64,000 nt of DNA from contig NC_033621.1 in the NCBI RefSeq assembly GCF_001540865.1, positions 14,760,716-14,824,715 of the forward strand. Direction: 5' to 3'. The DNA is from Ananas comosus. Taxonomy: Eukaryota > Streptophyta > Magnoliopsida > Poales > Bromeliaceae. The translations under genes and the position numbers were made by a program. Within the stretch, counting starts at the first letter, position 1, and each line of letters opens with the position of its first letter. The notes below the pieces were generated by a model. It did not search any database, was not told the origin of the DNA, and worked only from the letters and a program-made list of their open reading frames with translations. Below, one piece after another: positions 11,437 through 22,958 of this stretch.

Positions 11437-12289
11437 GGATGCGTTTGGTTCAGGTTATCCTAACAGGATTATAGGCAATCATATCAGGATTACCGTGTTT
11501 GGTTCATCCAGTATATAATCGGGTCGTTAATATAGCATTACAAATGTTGCAGGATTGCACTAAAAATATTAACGAGAGGGGGAGTGTATCTTGCATTACT
11601 GAAAACCAATAATACTGCATATTATGTAAAATGATAATTTTACCCCCCTAACTTCCGAAACTCTTTCAATACAATACATCATTTTAAAAAATTTAATTTA
11701 AAATTTTGAATTGTTAACTTTTAAATTTTTAATTTTTAATTTTAAAATTTAAATTTTTAAATTTTAAATTTAAATTTTTAAACTTCAAATTTAATTTTAA
11801 ATTTTAAATTTAAATTTAAATTTTAGATTTTAATTTTATATTTATATTCATTTTTATATTTTATATTTTAAATTTATAAATTTCATATTTATATTTTAAA
11901 TTAAAATATTAAATAAACTTAAAATTTAAAATTTAAATTCAAATTTAAAATTTAAATTTAAATTTTAAGTTTAAAAATTTAAAAATTCAAAACTAAAATT
12001 CAAATTTTAAAATTTAAAAGTTGTCAATTCAAAATTTTAAATTAAATTTTTTAAAATGACGTATTGAAAATGTTTCGGGAGTTAGAGGGGTAAAATTATC
12101 ATTTTACACAATTTGCAGTATTTCTTTCTTTCAGTAATGCAAGATACACATCCCCGTCTTGTTAATATTTTTGGTGTAATTCTGCACTATTTGTAATGCT
12201 ATATTAACGACTCGATTATATGCCGGATGAACCAAATACGGTAACCCTGACAAGATTGTCTGCCAGGATAACCCGAACCAAACGCACCC
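11437..12289. mobile_element. Tourist-like foldback MITE, 853 bp
   Basis: Left end GGATGCGTTTGGTTCAGG; the reverse complement of the right end reads GGGTGCGTTTGGTTCGGG. Complementarity continues through nearly the whole element (arms of roughly 400 bases), so the transcript could fold into one long hairpin. The flanks are TTA on the left and TTT on the right. The duplicate at about 13600-13607 has an uninterrupted CTCTTATGTCATTT, an empty site with a single TTA. Ends and TWA-type target fit PIF/Harbinger (Tourist) MITEs. An open frame on the minus strand near its right end is incidental. Confidence 0.85.
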
Positions 12290-12659
12290 TTTTGTCATTT
12301 GCACGAGGAGTAATGGGAAAGACAACAAACCATGAGATTATAGAAAAATCAAAAGCATATCTCCTTAATTGGAGTACGTACGTTTAGAAATTACTCTGAA
12401 ACCATGTTAGTGAATAGTGAAAGTCGGACCTAATATAAAATAACGCAATGTCTGAACAAAATACCAAAAAATTTGAGTTGTAGTAGTTAATTACTAGACT
12501 TTTCAAACAGTACTCTAGATTGCATTCAAAGATAGCACCATTCATATTTGATTCCATGGCATTAATTAGCTTCCTAGTACGTACAATCAGATATCAATAT
12601 ATAGAGCAATCCTACTCTTCCAAATATCTTATATAATTAATTAATTAAAAGCATTCATA

Positions 12660-12960
12660 CTAACTGTACCAATGTTTTTTTTTTTTTTTTTTGAGAGAAA
12701 GGTAGCATGCTACCGCTTCGTTTATTTCATTTAGAAATAAGCAGCAGCTTTTTAACTCAAAAATAAATCAAAAGTCAATGTTTTCGGGACAAGTTTGGCG
12801 GGAACTGGTTAACAAAAATTTGATCGCAAGCGACAAAGGGCTTGGTAGTTGGTACTTAAGATTTCAAATTCGAAGTCTCATTGATTCAATTTTCAGTTTA
12901 ATTAATTTTCTAAAAAAAATAAACGAAACGGACAATATGCTACCTTCCTCTCTCTAAAAA
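12660..12960. mobile_element. Rearranged SINE fragments
   Basis: A T-run followed by GAGAGAAAGGTAGCATGCTACC and CGTTTATTTCATTTAGAAATAA is the tail half of the minus-strand SINE described at 33108-33262. It is followed by plus-strand SINE-like sequence (GGCTTGGTAGTTGGTAC...AAATTCGAAGTC...TAAACGAAAC). The structure repeats at 13990-14285. Confidence 0.55.
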
Positions 12961-13326
12961 AAGAAATTCAAAAAGCTTGGTGGTTGGTAGCTGAGGCTCC
13001 AAGCTCAAAAAAAACGAAATTAGTAACATGCTATCTCTCTCTCTCTCTCTCAAAAAAAAAAAGAAAAAAAAAAAGAAAAAGAAAAAGAAATTCGACCTAG
13101 ATGGGCTGGCTAGATGCCAATCTCACTACGAGGTTGGATAGATAATCATTCATTCCGATTTCTATGCCGACTAAAAACTAATTAACCAACCAAACTAACA
13201 AAATTGATTATCGAATTCTGATTGCTATTGGGATTCCATTTAATTTGTTAGTGAGATCGATCTATTCATTGATCAGGCCATCTTTGGCCCCCTCACGAGT
13301 GCATTTACATGCACATGCACATGCAC

Positions 13327-13327
13327 N
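13327..13327. other. Single-N junction
   Basis: One N joins the end of 11064-13326 to the start of its own duplicate. Probable contig or haplotype boundary. Confidence 0.65.
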
Positions 13328-14657
13328 CTTAAAATTAAACTCGTTTGAAATATTAAACAAATAAACAAAGAGAAAAGAAAAATTAAAAGATCATATTGTC
13401 AAATAATTTGAAAATTTTTTATATGAAATGCCAAATTATGAAATGCCAAATTTAAAAGATCTTTTTTGAGGTACCTGGTAACCGGTATCTCTCCTAAAGT
13501 GACCTGCTATTGCAGGTCACAATTTTAAAAAAGCTAAATTTGAGCCATTGAATACGCGTGAATTAGCGGTAACGAAAAAAAAAAAAAAAGTATAGAAGCA
13601 TTACTCTTATGTCATTTGCACGAGGAGTACTAGGAAAGACAACAAACCATGAGATTATAGAAAAATCAAAAGCATATCTCCTTAATTGGAGTACGTTTAG
13701 AAATTACTCTGAAACCATGTTAGTGAATAGTGAAAGTCGGATCTAATATAAAATAACGCAATGTCTGAACAAAATACCAAAAAATTTGAGTTGTAGTAAT
13801 TACTAGACTTTTCAAACAGTACTCTAGATTGCATTCAAAGATAGCACCATTCATATTTGATTCCATGGCATTAATTAGCTTCCTAGTACGTACAATCAGA
13901 TATCAATATATAGAGCAATCCTGCGCTTCCAAATATCTTATATAATTAATTAATTAATTAAAAGCATTCATACTAACTGTACCAATGTTTGTTTTTTTTT
14001 TTTTTTTTTTTTTTTTTTTTGAGAGAAAGGTAGTATGCTACCCGCTTCGTTTATTTCATTTAGAAATAAGTAGCAGCTTTTTAACTCAAAAATAAATCAA
14101 AAGTCAATGTTTTCGGGACAAGTTTGGCAGGAACTGATTAACAAAAATTTGATCGCGCCAAGCGACAAAGGGCTTGGTAGTTGGTACTTAAGATTTCAAA
14201 TTCGAAGTCTCATTGATTCAATTTTCAGCTTAATTAATTTTCTAAAAAAAATAAACGAAACGGGCAATATGCTACCTTCCTTTCTCTAAAAAAAGAAATT
14301 CAAAAAGCTTGGTGGTTGGTAGCTGAGGCCCCAAGTTCAAAATAAACGAAATTAGTAACATGCTATCTTTCTCTCTCTCTCTCAAAAAAAAAAAAAGAAA
14401 AAAAGAAAAGAAAAAAAAAAGAAATTCGGCCTAGATGGGCTGGCTAGATGCCAATCTCTCTACGAGGTTGGATAGATAATCATTCATTCCGATTTCTATG
14501 CCGATCGACTAAAAACTAATTAACCAACCAAACTAACAAAATTGATTATCGAATTCTGATTGCTATTGGGATTCCATGCATTTAATTTGTTAGTGAGATC
14601 GATCGATCTATTCATTGATCAGGCCATCTTTGGCCCCCTCACGAGCGCACGCACATA
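13328..14657. repeat. Segment duplicated at 11064-13326 (empty version)
   Basis: Same sequence as 11064-13326 but without the 853-bp MITE. Sequence then continues without a break into the block 14658-22308. Confidence 0.8.
13990..14285. mobile_element. Rearranged SINE fragments, second copy
   Basis: Duplicate of 12660-12960, with a longer T-run (about 30 bases from 13992). Confidence 0.5.
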
Positions 14658-14879
14658 CACATGCACATGCACACGCACAAAACCAAACACTCCCAAACAA
14701 AAGGATCCTCACAGCTTAGCTGCTACGCGCAGGAGGAGGCAACCCCGTGTCCTACCGTAATAGATCGAGCAGCTATCGCACACAGATCGATTCAGCATCA
14801 ACACAATATCCTCATGGGAGGGGCCCCCGTTCTTGTACGTACTATTCTGGGTCCCCCTCTCTCCCGGACTTGAAGCTTC

Positions 14880-15854
14880 AGATATGTTTCTGAGATTAGA
14901 CAACACAAAACAGCTAATGTAACGTTTCCACTGCCTCACCTATGAAAGGTCAGGTTCAAAAGCAACACGAGAGGGGTGAGAAAAAGGGAGCGACAAAAGA
15001 GCTCCTATGATTTCTCTCTGATTTGTTTGCGCGTTTAGAAGAAAAGACCAACAGGGTAGGGTCTCAATAATGTCAAACATGTCTCAAGCAGAGTATAATG
15101 ATGCCCTAAAGGTTGCAATGATGCCTTTCTCCTGCACCATGCTGTGCTGACCAATCATGTTTGATACATCGCCTTGGATGCATCTTGTCGGCCAGCTGGT
15201 TCTGTTTGTTCTGTTTGAATATAACTATTTAACGAAATAATAAAAATATATTTTTAAAATTTTATGGCACGAAAATTTGTTAATTTTTATTCTATTAAGG
15301 TCGCTCACCAACTTATAATAATCCGGCGGAATAATAAGCTTAATATTGAGACTTTTACTTTTGCGACCTAGAAAGCTTTTCTTTATTTGAAGTTTGTTAT
15401 ATTAAGAGTTTATAATTTAATAGTTTTACATCTAGTAAATACAAAAGAGTAGAAGAGTTGATATATACATATACTAGCTAGTAGGTCTATATCTAAGAAG
15501 TTTAAACTTTTGGTAAGAATTATCTATTTTAAAGATAGATATAAGTTCAGCTATAAGCAATAACTAAATCAATTTTACGTTTGGATAAGAATTGGATTGT
15601 TCTTGAAATAAGAGAAATAGCGATTAATTAGATAAGATGGAATAAGAAGGATAATGGGTAGTTATAAATAAAAAATAATGATATTACCCTCCCATTATAT
15701 TTCAATTTATTTTTAAATTTTATATTTATATTTTAATTTGAAAAAGTTCTATTAAATATGTTATAATTTTGGGTTCATGTGAGTCAGTATTGGGCCTAAA
15801 ATTTTTTAACATGTTATGTTTCGTTTGGGATTAATAGTAGGGAGATTGCGTTAA
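14880..15854. other. Unassigned sequence within copy 1
   Basis: AT-rich, no element ends or gene. The equivalent in copy 2 is 23181-24156. Confidence 0.35.
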
Positions 15855-16355
15855 GGGGCCATTTGATTAGATGTAATTATAAATGCAATATAGTTAGAGA
15901 TGCATGCAGTTAGAAATACAACAGTTACAACTACATGAATTTAGAAATACAACAGTTACAACTACATGAATCATGTTTGGTTGGATGTAGTAGAAAGCGC
16001 TGTAAGTATAAATAATTTGTTTGGTTGCATATAGTTGAGAATTAATTTTTAAAATTTTATTATTTTATATATATGATGGTGAGATTACCTCCAATTAATG
16101 TAACAAAAGAAAATAATTTTTATTTAAAAAATATTAAGGAGGTAAGCATACCTTTTATTTAAAGTTACTCTCTCCAATTGCTGTAGTTGGAACTACGGCC
16201 AATTTTGGCGTAGTTCGAACTGTTGCAGTTGGGCCTCCTCCTGCAGTTCCTACTGCAGTAGTTGGAGTTAAATACATCAAACCAAACACGAAATTTGTAT
16301 TTACATGCAGTTATAACTGTAGTGCAGTTGCAACTACATGCAACCAAACGACCCC
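15855..16355. mobile_element. Tourist-like MITE, 501 bp (copy 1)
   Basis: Left end GGGGCCATTTGATTAGATG; the reverse complement of the right end reads GGGGTCGTTTGGTTGCATG. Inverted arms include repeated GTTACAACTACATG and GTAGTTGCAACTG motifs. Target duplication TAA at 15852-15854 and 16356-16358. The ends and the TWA target are those of PIF/Harbinger (Tourist) MITEs. A minus-strand open frame inside it (16165-16485) is repeat-derived. Confidence 0.85.
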
Positions 16356-17020
16356 TAAGTGTGGTGAGAAAGCATGATGGGAAAATAACTTGTTTGTTTT
16401 TGTACGCGTAATATTTCGTTCCACAGATTGCAATAAGTCGGTTGCCATATATTTTCTGTGCTCCCACCAAAGAATATAGAAGCATATCTCTTTATGCTTT
16501 TACGTCAACTCCATTTTATCTAATAGCGTCAAATGGTCTCAATACCAAACTAAGTCTTAATCCACTGCAAATATTGACTTTTTGCATTTTATTCTCTTTG
16601 ATAGCATTATGCAGAGAACTCCCCTTAGTCTTGTTTTATCTTCCATAAAATGTATAAAAAAAAAAAAAACTAAAATAACATTCCAAATTACTATACGTCT
16701 TGCAATTTTTTTTTTCTAAAAAAATATCCAGATTTCTTTTCTTTACTCATCCTTGTAATCAACTTAGAGCTTTTTCTTTTCTCTCTCTCTTTTCTCTTTT
16801 TTTTTCTTTTCTTTTTTTTTTTTCCACCTACTCTATTGCCGTAAGAGAGAAAATAATTGTAAGCTGGTTAAAGGGGCAAAACTAAAAAAAAGAAAAAAGA
16901 AAAGAAAAGAGAAACTAGTATGCAACTTTTTCATCACATAAAAAGTGTGGTGGGTATTTAATTAAAATGGTATTTTGAGATTTTTGTATAGTTTTGAAAT
17001 TTTTCTATAGTTTTATAAAG

Positions 17021-17893
17021 GAATAATTGTTTATATATCTCTCAAAACATCAAAAATATCTTATTTATCCCAACTTTTTTTTTTCTTTTCAATATACCAC
17101 TCATATGTTCTTCCGTTATTCCAAAATATCCCTACAGTTACCATCTGTTAAGTTAACTTCCGTTAAACGTGAGATATTTACTAGAGTTAAGAAAAATTAA
17201 AATGTCTTTGTTACCCTTATGGTTGGGTTTGCCGCGGAGTTGGGTATTGCGAATGCCCGAGGAACCTGAGTTGTGCAGAGGTGCTTACGGCTCAGGGTGG
17301 GGGAGTACATAAGGTGGAGATGTATTCCTGAATGTGAACCCTCGACGATGGTGCTTCTCGAAAGGATATGGATTGGGCGGTGAAACACTGGACGAAAGAG
17401 TTTACTTCGTGTATGCTGAGTTTGAAGTCTGACGGGCAGTAGTCTTCGTTGGGAGCAGCTTCGACCAAAGTTGCGGGAATACCAAAGGGCTACTCGATGG
17501 ACCAGTACTTCTCTCTTGGTAAAGGAAGATCGATGGGAAGATCGATGACTCTTTAGAGTGGGCCCATGATATGGTAAGGATAAATAAGAAATATTAGTGA
17601 TGGTAGAAGTGTATATATATTTGAAAAGACTAAAAATTAAAATAATTTTTATGCCCTAACTTAAGGGCAAATAAGAAAAGTTGGTGATGATAGAAGAGTA
17701 TATTTGAAAGGCCAAAATAGTAATTTTATATACATATCAGCTATTGCTAACAGTTTATTAACAGAATTTAACTTTAGGGGTATATTTGAAATAGGTCGGA
17801 ATGTAAATTTTTTTTTTTCAATATTAGCCCTTTAAGAAAGGTAAATCAGAAAGTCGAAAATTTTTTAGGAGTATATAAGTAATTAACCTTTTA
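17021..17893. mobile_element. MITE with long imperfect inverted repeats (copy 1)
   Basis: The left part (TAATTGTTTATATATCTCTC) and the reverse complement of the right part (TTAATTACTTATATACTCCT) match, and complementarity runs inward. Relatives lie at 25325-25836 and, inverted, at 61470-61960. Ends are approximate; family not recognised. Confidence 0.45.
17216..17575. other. Copy-specific 359-bp insertion
   Basis: GC-rich sequence present only in copy 1: in copy 2 (about 25520) ACCCTTA runs within three bases into TAAGGATAAAT. TATGG occurs at both edges, but the empty site does not confirm it as a target duplication. Coding-like composition with stops; origin not recognised. Confidence 0.55.
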
Positions 17894-18191
17894 TAAATGC
17901 ATAAATTTATAATAGAGGATTACGTGATAACAACATAAAAATTAAGGAGAGTTTTGGGCATATTTTTATTTTCTACGATAATATATTCAGGGAGGTTTTA
18001 GTTACTAATTCTTGAATATAAATATTAAATTTCACTGTTTTTTCCGGTAGATTAAGTGTTTGGAAAACAATCTTCTTTTAGTCTCTTAACATGACATCAG
18101 AGTAGAAGAACCTGATCAACTTCGAGCCTCGATTCTTTTGTACAACTTAACACTAGCAACACTAAGATTGAAAACTCAAATATCATGTATA

Positions 18192-18222
18192 CTAGTGAAG
18201 GACCAGCGCGTTGCGGCGGGAT
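18192..18222 (-). mobile_element. Helitron-like 3' end (copy 1)
   Basis: Read on the minus strand, a GC-rich hairpin region (CCCGCCGCAACGCGCTGG) lies about 8 bases before CTAG, followed by T. The duplicate at 26140-26168 has CCCGCGCATTGCGACGG. Body and 5' end not located. Confidence 0.4.
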
Positions 18223-18539
18223 AATTTCGTAAAAATAAATAAATAAATAAATAAAGTAAATAAAGTAAAAAAAGGGTCAAGAAATTATATAAAAAAAAGC
18301 AACTGAAGAATAAGCAACTATTTCTGCAATAAAAATATAAGAATAAATTATAAGAAGACTAAAAGAGTAAGGGAAAAAACTATACGAATTTATTATCTTG
18401 ACTATTAAAAAATAATATTGATCTATGCGATAAAATTTTATATTTATTTGTTATATTGACTATTAAAAAATAAATTTAATTTATGCGATAAAATTTTACA
18501 CTTGATATAGGCAAAAATAAAAATAAATGTTAAGAAAAA

Positions 18540-18665
18540 AAAAATTAAGAGAGAGAGGGAGTGAGAGTGTTGAGAGAAAAAAATTAAAAGAGAGAGAGAG
18601 AGAGAGAGAGAGTGTGTGTGTGAAAAAAAAAAAAGAGATAGAAAAAAAAAAAAGAAAAAGAGGTG
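18540..18665. repeat. Purine-rich low-complexity tract
   Basis: Includes (GA)n at about 18591-18612 and a short (GT)n, surrounded by A-rich runs. Open frames in this stretch are simple-sequence artefacts. Confidence 0.8.
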
Positions 18666-18710
18666 GGGCCCACCAGCCCCCCCATAACCCAGGGAGAGCA
18701 TCTTTAGGCT

Positions 18711-18736
18711 NCCCCCCCCCCCCCCCCCCCCCCCCC
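18711..18736. other. N plus a run of 25 C
   Basis: N at 18711 followed by C at 18712-18736, then CATAACCCAGGGAGAGC, which repeats the sequence just before the N. Copy 2 (26620-26665) has neither the N nor the C run. Most simply a contig-end overlap left unmerged. Confidence 0.75.
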
Positions 18737-19503
18737 ATAACCCAGGGAGAGCCTCTTTAGGCTCTTTAGGCTTTCCTTTTATTTACTGTATAGATAAGGG
18801 ACAATTCATATGTATGTACCTAATCATCTGTATTAGAAGCCAGAAAAGTGACTAGAGACAAAACAATAAAGCGATCAAGTAGATTGAATGCTTTGAGATC
18901 TCTTTGTTTAGGAGGCAAGAACATGAAACAGAGTTTTAATGAATGAGCATTTTGAAATCAAAATGGCTGAAGGTTTCAAAATAGTCATAATTTAAAAGGC
19001 TAATCAAAAGTTAGTTGACTCAGTTCACTCAATTGATTCAGTTCCAACATAGTAGTTTGATTTGGCATCAGGAAAGCTAATTGGTTTTGTGTATATGTAG
19101 GATTACATGTTGATTTGGCCCAAACTTGATCCGTTAATTAATGACTTCACGTGCTCAATTATCACAATTCTATCAATTCTCTCGTATTCCCAGATACAAA
19201 TTCAGGTGGTCTAACTTAACTCCTCGCTTTTAAGACCTTCCTAGAACAAATTTTTAACCTAAAAATGAAAGTCCACTTTGTTGAATGCAATAAAAACACG
19301 CCTTTCTCTATAGGAGTTTAATCTTTTTGCGAGATTAAATTTAGTTATCTAACATAGTAAGAGGTGGTCTAAACTTCAAATCTCATCAAATTTTTAATCT
19401 TATTCAATTTTCTTACAACAAGTCAAGTCCACATCACAGGTCCGAGCCCGAACGCGAGGACTATGGAATATGCTAAGACATCAGGGGATATGTTGCATAA
19501 GTT

Positions 19504-19680
19504 TTTTTTTTTTTTTTTTTTTTATTTTTTTGAGAGAGAGAGAAAGGTAGCATGCTACCCGATTTGTTTATTTTATTTAGAAATAAACTTAGCTGAAAAT
19601 ATGAATCAACTAGGATTCGAATTTGGGTCTCGCATACCAACCATCAAGTCCTTTTGCCACTTGCACTAAGGACGGTCGGT
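19504..19680 (-). mobile_element. tRNA-derived SINE (copy 1)
   Basis: Minus-strand SINE: T-run (its poly-A tail) at 19503-19524, then GAGAGA..GGTAGCATGCTACC and the body ending at GGACGGTCGGT. A Pol III B-box-like GGATTCGAAT (minus-strand ATTCGAATCC) lies near 19613. Target duplication ATATGTTGCATAAGTT at 19488-19503 and 19681-19696 is perfect. Confidence 0.9.
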
Positions 19681-20025
19681 ATATGTTGCATAAGTTAAAG
19701 CATAGCACGAGGTCTTAACTTCAAAACCCAAAAAGCTTCTATTCTTATTCAATTTTATCATAATATATGAGCCAAGTCTACATCATGGGCCAAAGCCCAA
19801 AACGAGAGGAGAATCGAATATGCTAAGAACTGAGGAAATATGTTGTATATATTAAAGTGCCAATCTCAAGCGCTTAAGCTTTTAGAAAAAAAAAATGGTT
19901 TACACAGTTTGATTAACTTCTACTATAAATTGATGTCCTTATATTTTGATGTCTTTAACTTCTACTATTAATTGATAAACTATAGGAGGAACCCTCTCTT
20001 TATATTTTGAAATCTTATAAGACTA

Positions 20026-20698
20026 TGTCGGGAAGACTTATAGCGAAGGAAGTGTAGGATTGAATCATCCTTCTCTTTCAATTGCTTATCAAATCGCCGA
20101 TCAGGATACACCTAATAGAGATCATGCTACAATTCCGGTACTCAAAAGCATCATGATTATCACATAGGGCACAGAGAGAGGAGGAAGAGAATCGAGAAAG
20201 TGGGAATGTGTTACTGTTCAAAAATTATCATAACTTATGTTGGAAGTCGGTGTTTTGTTCAACCGGTACCCAAGTGCAGATTCTGCTCGAGTTATGATTG
20301 TTATTATGCTTGTGATATGTGTTTTGTGTTTGTGTTTTGTTTGTTGTATAGTGTTAAGTGCTATGTAATTGTGTTTTGTTTGCTGTATTGTTCGCTTCTG
20401 TTTTGTTCTCTTTTTTCAACTGGGGATTGTTTAGGGGACCTTTTGTTGGCCGTCCCAAGTCCGTTGTGTGTTGGAGTGCTAAGAAGCACCTTGTAATCTT
20501 TGACAGACCTCTGTAAAATAGGGTATATTCTTGTTTAATCAAAAAAAAAAAAAATCATAACTTCCTAAATATACACGATGAGATGGGGATGGTTTTCGTA
20601 ATGGTTCCCTCTGACCCACATTCTCTTTTGAACAAGTGCCCTATTAGGCTAACTAGTTTAGGCTGACCTGCTATAGGTGCCAGACGTACCTAAAAACA
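20026..20698 (-). mobile_element. Degenerate LTR, family X (copy 1), with LINE insertion
   Basis: Homologous to the split LTR at 33778-34922, which has a PBS beside it on the minus strand. Plus-strand ends are TGTCGGGAAG and AAAAACA. It is interrupted by a poly-A element at 20237-20553. No target duplication found, so it may be a decayed solo LTR. Confidence 0.55.
20237..20553 (+). mobile_element. 5'-truncated LINE-like retroposon (copy 1)
   Basis: Ends in a poly-A tract (20541-20553) and is bounded by the direct repeat ATCATAACTT at 20227-20236 and 20554-20563, the signature of target-primed reverse transcription. About 317 bp, T/G-rich, no domain. The 3' end (CCTCTGTAAAATAGGG...TTTAATC) looks like a LINE 3' UTR, but a SINE or processed transcript is possible. 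The open frame 20200-20496 begins outside the element and is not a gene. Confidence 0.6.
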
Positions 20699-21695
20699 TA
20701 ACAAATTAACATTCCTCCCTCATGTAGCAGGTAGACAATCCTCAATTCGTACAGATTATTATTCATACAAGATAATAAAATGCATGGCCAATGAGCACCT
20801 ATAAGAACAGGGAACTCTATACTAGAAGTCTAAGTAGACCGGTGTAGAGACATAAACCTTTTAGTGTCTCATTATGCTCAAACATTCAATTGGATCATAG
20901 TCATATCATGACTCCTGCCAAGTGGGCTCGCTCGCGCACATGCAACAGACTCGTTGAACGGGTAAGGTTCCTTTTATCTGTACGAAGCGAAAATATACAC
21001 CAACCTGTATAGCACATACACGATATAGGTATAATAGAGTATCAGAGTAAATAACTTCTAAATTAAATTGATTATAATTTAGCTTCTTTAAAGTTACAAC
21101 TTTGAATCCCAAAACATTACATAGTTTTGTTGATCACACTCTAGACCAACTCAGTACTAGCTAGCTAGCTTGCACCGCCCTTACTGTGATCCCGCGCCTC
21201 GCCGACAGTAGAAAGATCTGAAAAGCAATAAAATCAATGGGGTGATCACAACTACCGGAAGTGACACTTTACACTTACTCGATTCAAAGAAGGCATTAGT
21301 AGAATGATAATAATAATAAAACCTACTATTACCACAACAGTAATGCACGAAAGGAAGTACAACTACTATGCCTGAAACATGTATAATATGCCACAATAAT
21401 TTATTATGTTATTCGCCTACATGAATGTTGCAATCTATTCTTAACACTGACCAACCATTTGGTTTGGTTCCTCTTCATACTGAAAACCTCATGGATAGTC
21501 GATGGCGATCGACATATCTCCAATCTGTATGCAATTGGAGTCGAGGAAAATCGACATCTCCAAGTACAGGATAGCGAGTCAAGGGTGATTCCGTTATGGA
21601 GTTGGGAGTCGAGGTTGATTGACATTTTCCAAAGAGATATTTCCAAAAAGTCGCGACTTACATCTTAGTTATACCTTTAGTTCTCATGACTTCTA

Positions 21696-22308
21696 GGGTG
21701 CGTTTGGTTCGCATTATGAAAGATTAGTAGGAATAAAAGATATCCGAAAATCTTATTCCTATTCATCCTATTACTAAGAATGTGGAATTTCTATGTTTGG
21801 TTCGCACGGTAATATTAATTAGCCATGTTATTTAATATTACAAAAAATATACAATTAATTAATTTATTTATTTATTTAATTTTAGCTAATGTTACCAAAA
21901 GTTTCAACATCTTTTTAAAAAAAGGGAGAGAGAGTATAAGTTAGAGAGAGAGAGCATAATTAAAAAAATAAAAAGAAAAATATAGTCGAAATTAGAGGGA
22001 GTGAGAGAGTTGAAATTTTAGAAAGAGAAAGAGAGAGAAAGCTTAGTTTAGAGAGAGAAAAAGAGTTAAATTTTAGAGAGAAAGATAAGTTTAGAGAGAG
22101 ATATAAGGTTAGAGTGTAAAGACAAATAATATCAATTAGCCGGCGGGTAGGAAGAAAGAAAGAGATTTGACATATTATGATTATTCCAATCCATTAATAT
22201 GAGGATACCCACCCTCCCTTAAGGAAATGAGATTAGTACTTTGGTGAATCTTATTCCCAAGTGAATCCAATATTACCAACTAGATTATTTAGTGCGTTTA
22301 GTCAAACA
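21696..22308. mobile_element. Tourist-like MITE truncated by the gap (copy 1)
   Basis: Starts GGGTGCGTTTGGTTCGC after CTA. The interior has GAGAGA-rich purine tracts. The right end is lost in the N gap; the intact version is at 29583-30201. Confidence 0.75.
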
Positions 22309-22408
22309 NNNNNNNNNNNNNNNNNNNNNNNNNNNNNNNNNNNNNNNNNNNNNNNNNNNNNNNNNNNNNNNNNNNNNNNNNNNNNNNNNNNNNNNNNNNN
22401 NNNNNNNN
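22309..22408. other. Assembly gap of 100 N
   Basis: Exactly 100 N, the conventional gap of unknown size, at the right end of copy 1. Confidence 0.98.
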
Positions 22409-22958
22409 TGACGAAGACGTTGCTCGATGGATTCGGGACTTCGGAGGAATACACAGAGCCCTCACTTGCAATTTTTGGTCAAGGTTAGCAGGGTCGAAAT
22501 CATGCTCTTCTCAGCTGCTGTGATCGCGGGACTGAATTGTGAATTTTTTGTCGTTTTAGCTTTGCGTTGGCTTGGCGACCGGACTTGGAGATTCCCGATT
22601 TGATCCAGCGGAGTTCTTTTTAGGCCGAGAGCTTCGTTTGGTGCCAGGAGATAGCACTTTAGGTGGGTTAACTCGGTTCGACTCCTAGTCTATAATCGTC
22701 GACATGTATAGATCTCTATTTTGGCTAATCTAGTTGGCCTCAAATTCTTGAATGATTTTAGATTTGTAAATCTGAGATTCTCGAGCATGTTCATAATTTA
22801 AATAGATTATACATGTTTGGCACTTGGAAATTGAAGATTGGAGAAACCTGCGATTTGGACCTGTCACCAATTTTAAATACCTGATTTAGCTCTAGGAGCC
22901 GTTAGAAAGTGTCTGTCGCGATTTCTTCGAGACGGAGTACTCAGGTTAGTTAGAATGT
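22409..22958. other. Unassigned LTR-like sequence
   Basis: Moderate-GC sequence with no duplicate in the window, joined directly to the start of copy 2. Composition resembles LTR or leader sequence, but no ends or coding domain were seen. Confidence 0.35.

Larger units (their letters stand above)
11064..13326. repeat. Segment duplicated at 13328-14657 (filled version)
   Basis: Shares its sequence with 13328-14657 from CTTAAAATCAAACTGGTTTG onward. It differs chiefly by an 853-bp MITE at 11437-12289 and by extra sequence at about 11180-11285. It ends at the N at 13327 inside a CACATGCACATGCAC motif, the same motif at which the block at 22959 begins. Confidence 0.8.
14658..22308. repeat. Large duplicated block, copy 1
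   Basis: Near-identical to 22959-30133. The offset is 8301 at the left and falls to about 7887 at the right because copy 1 carries a ~359-bp insertion (17216-17575) and an extra junction at 18711. It starts at a CACATGCACATGCAC motif and ends at a 100-N gap. All short open frames inside it occur in both copies and are AT-rich or low complexity. Confidence 0.95.

Noticed and set aside
18444..18760. Ser/Phe- or Arg/Glu-rich open frames
   Set aside because: Translations of simple GA/CT and homopolymer tracts, one crossing an N.
20200..20496. 98-codon Cys/Phe/Leu-rich frame as a small protein
   Set aside because: Overlaps a 5'-truncated poly-A retroposon bounded by direct repeats; composition follows TGT/TTT repeats.
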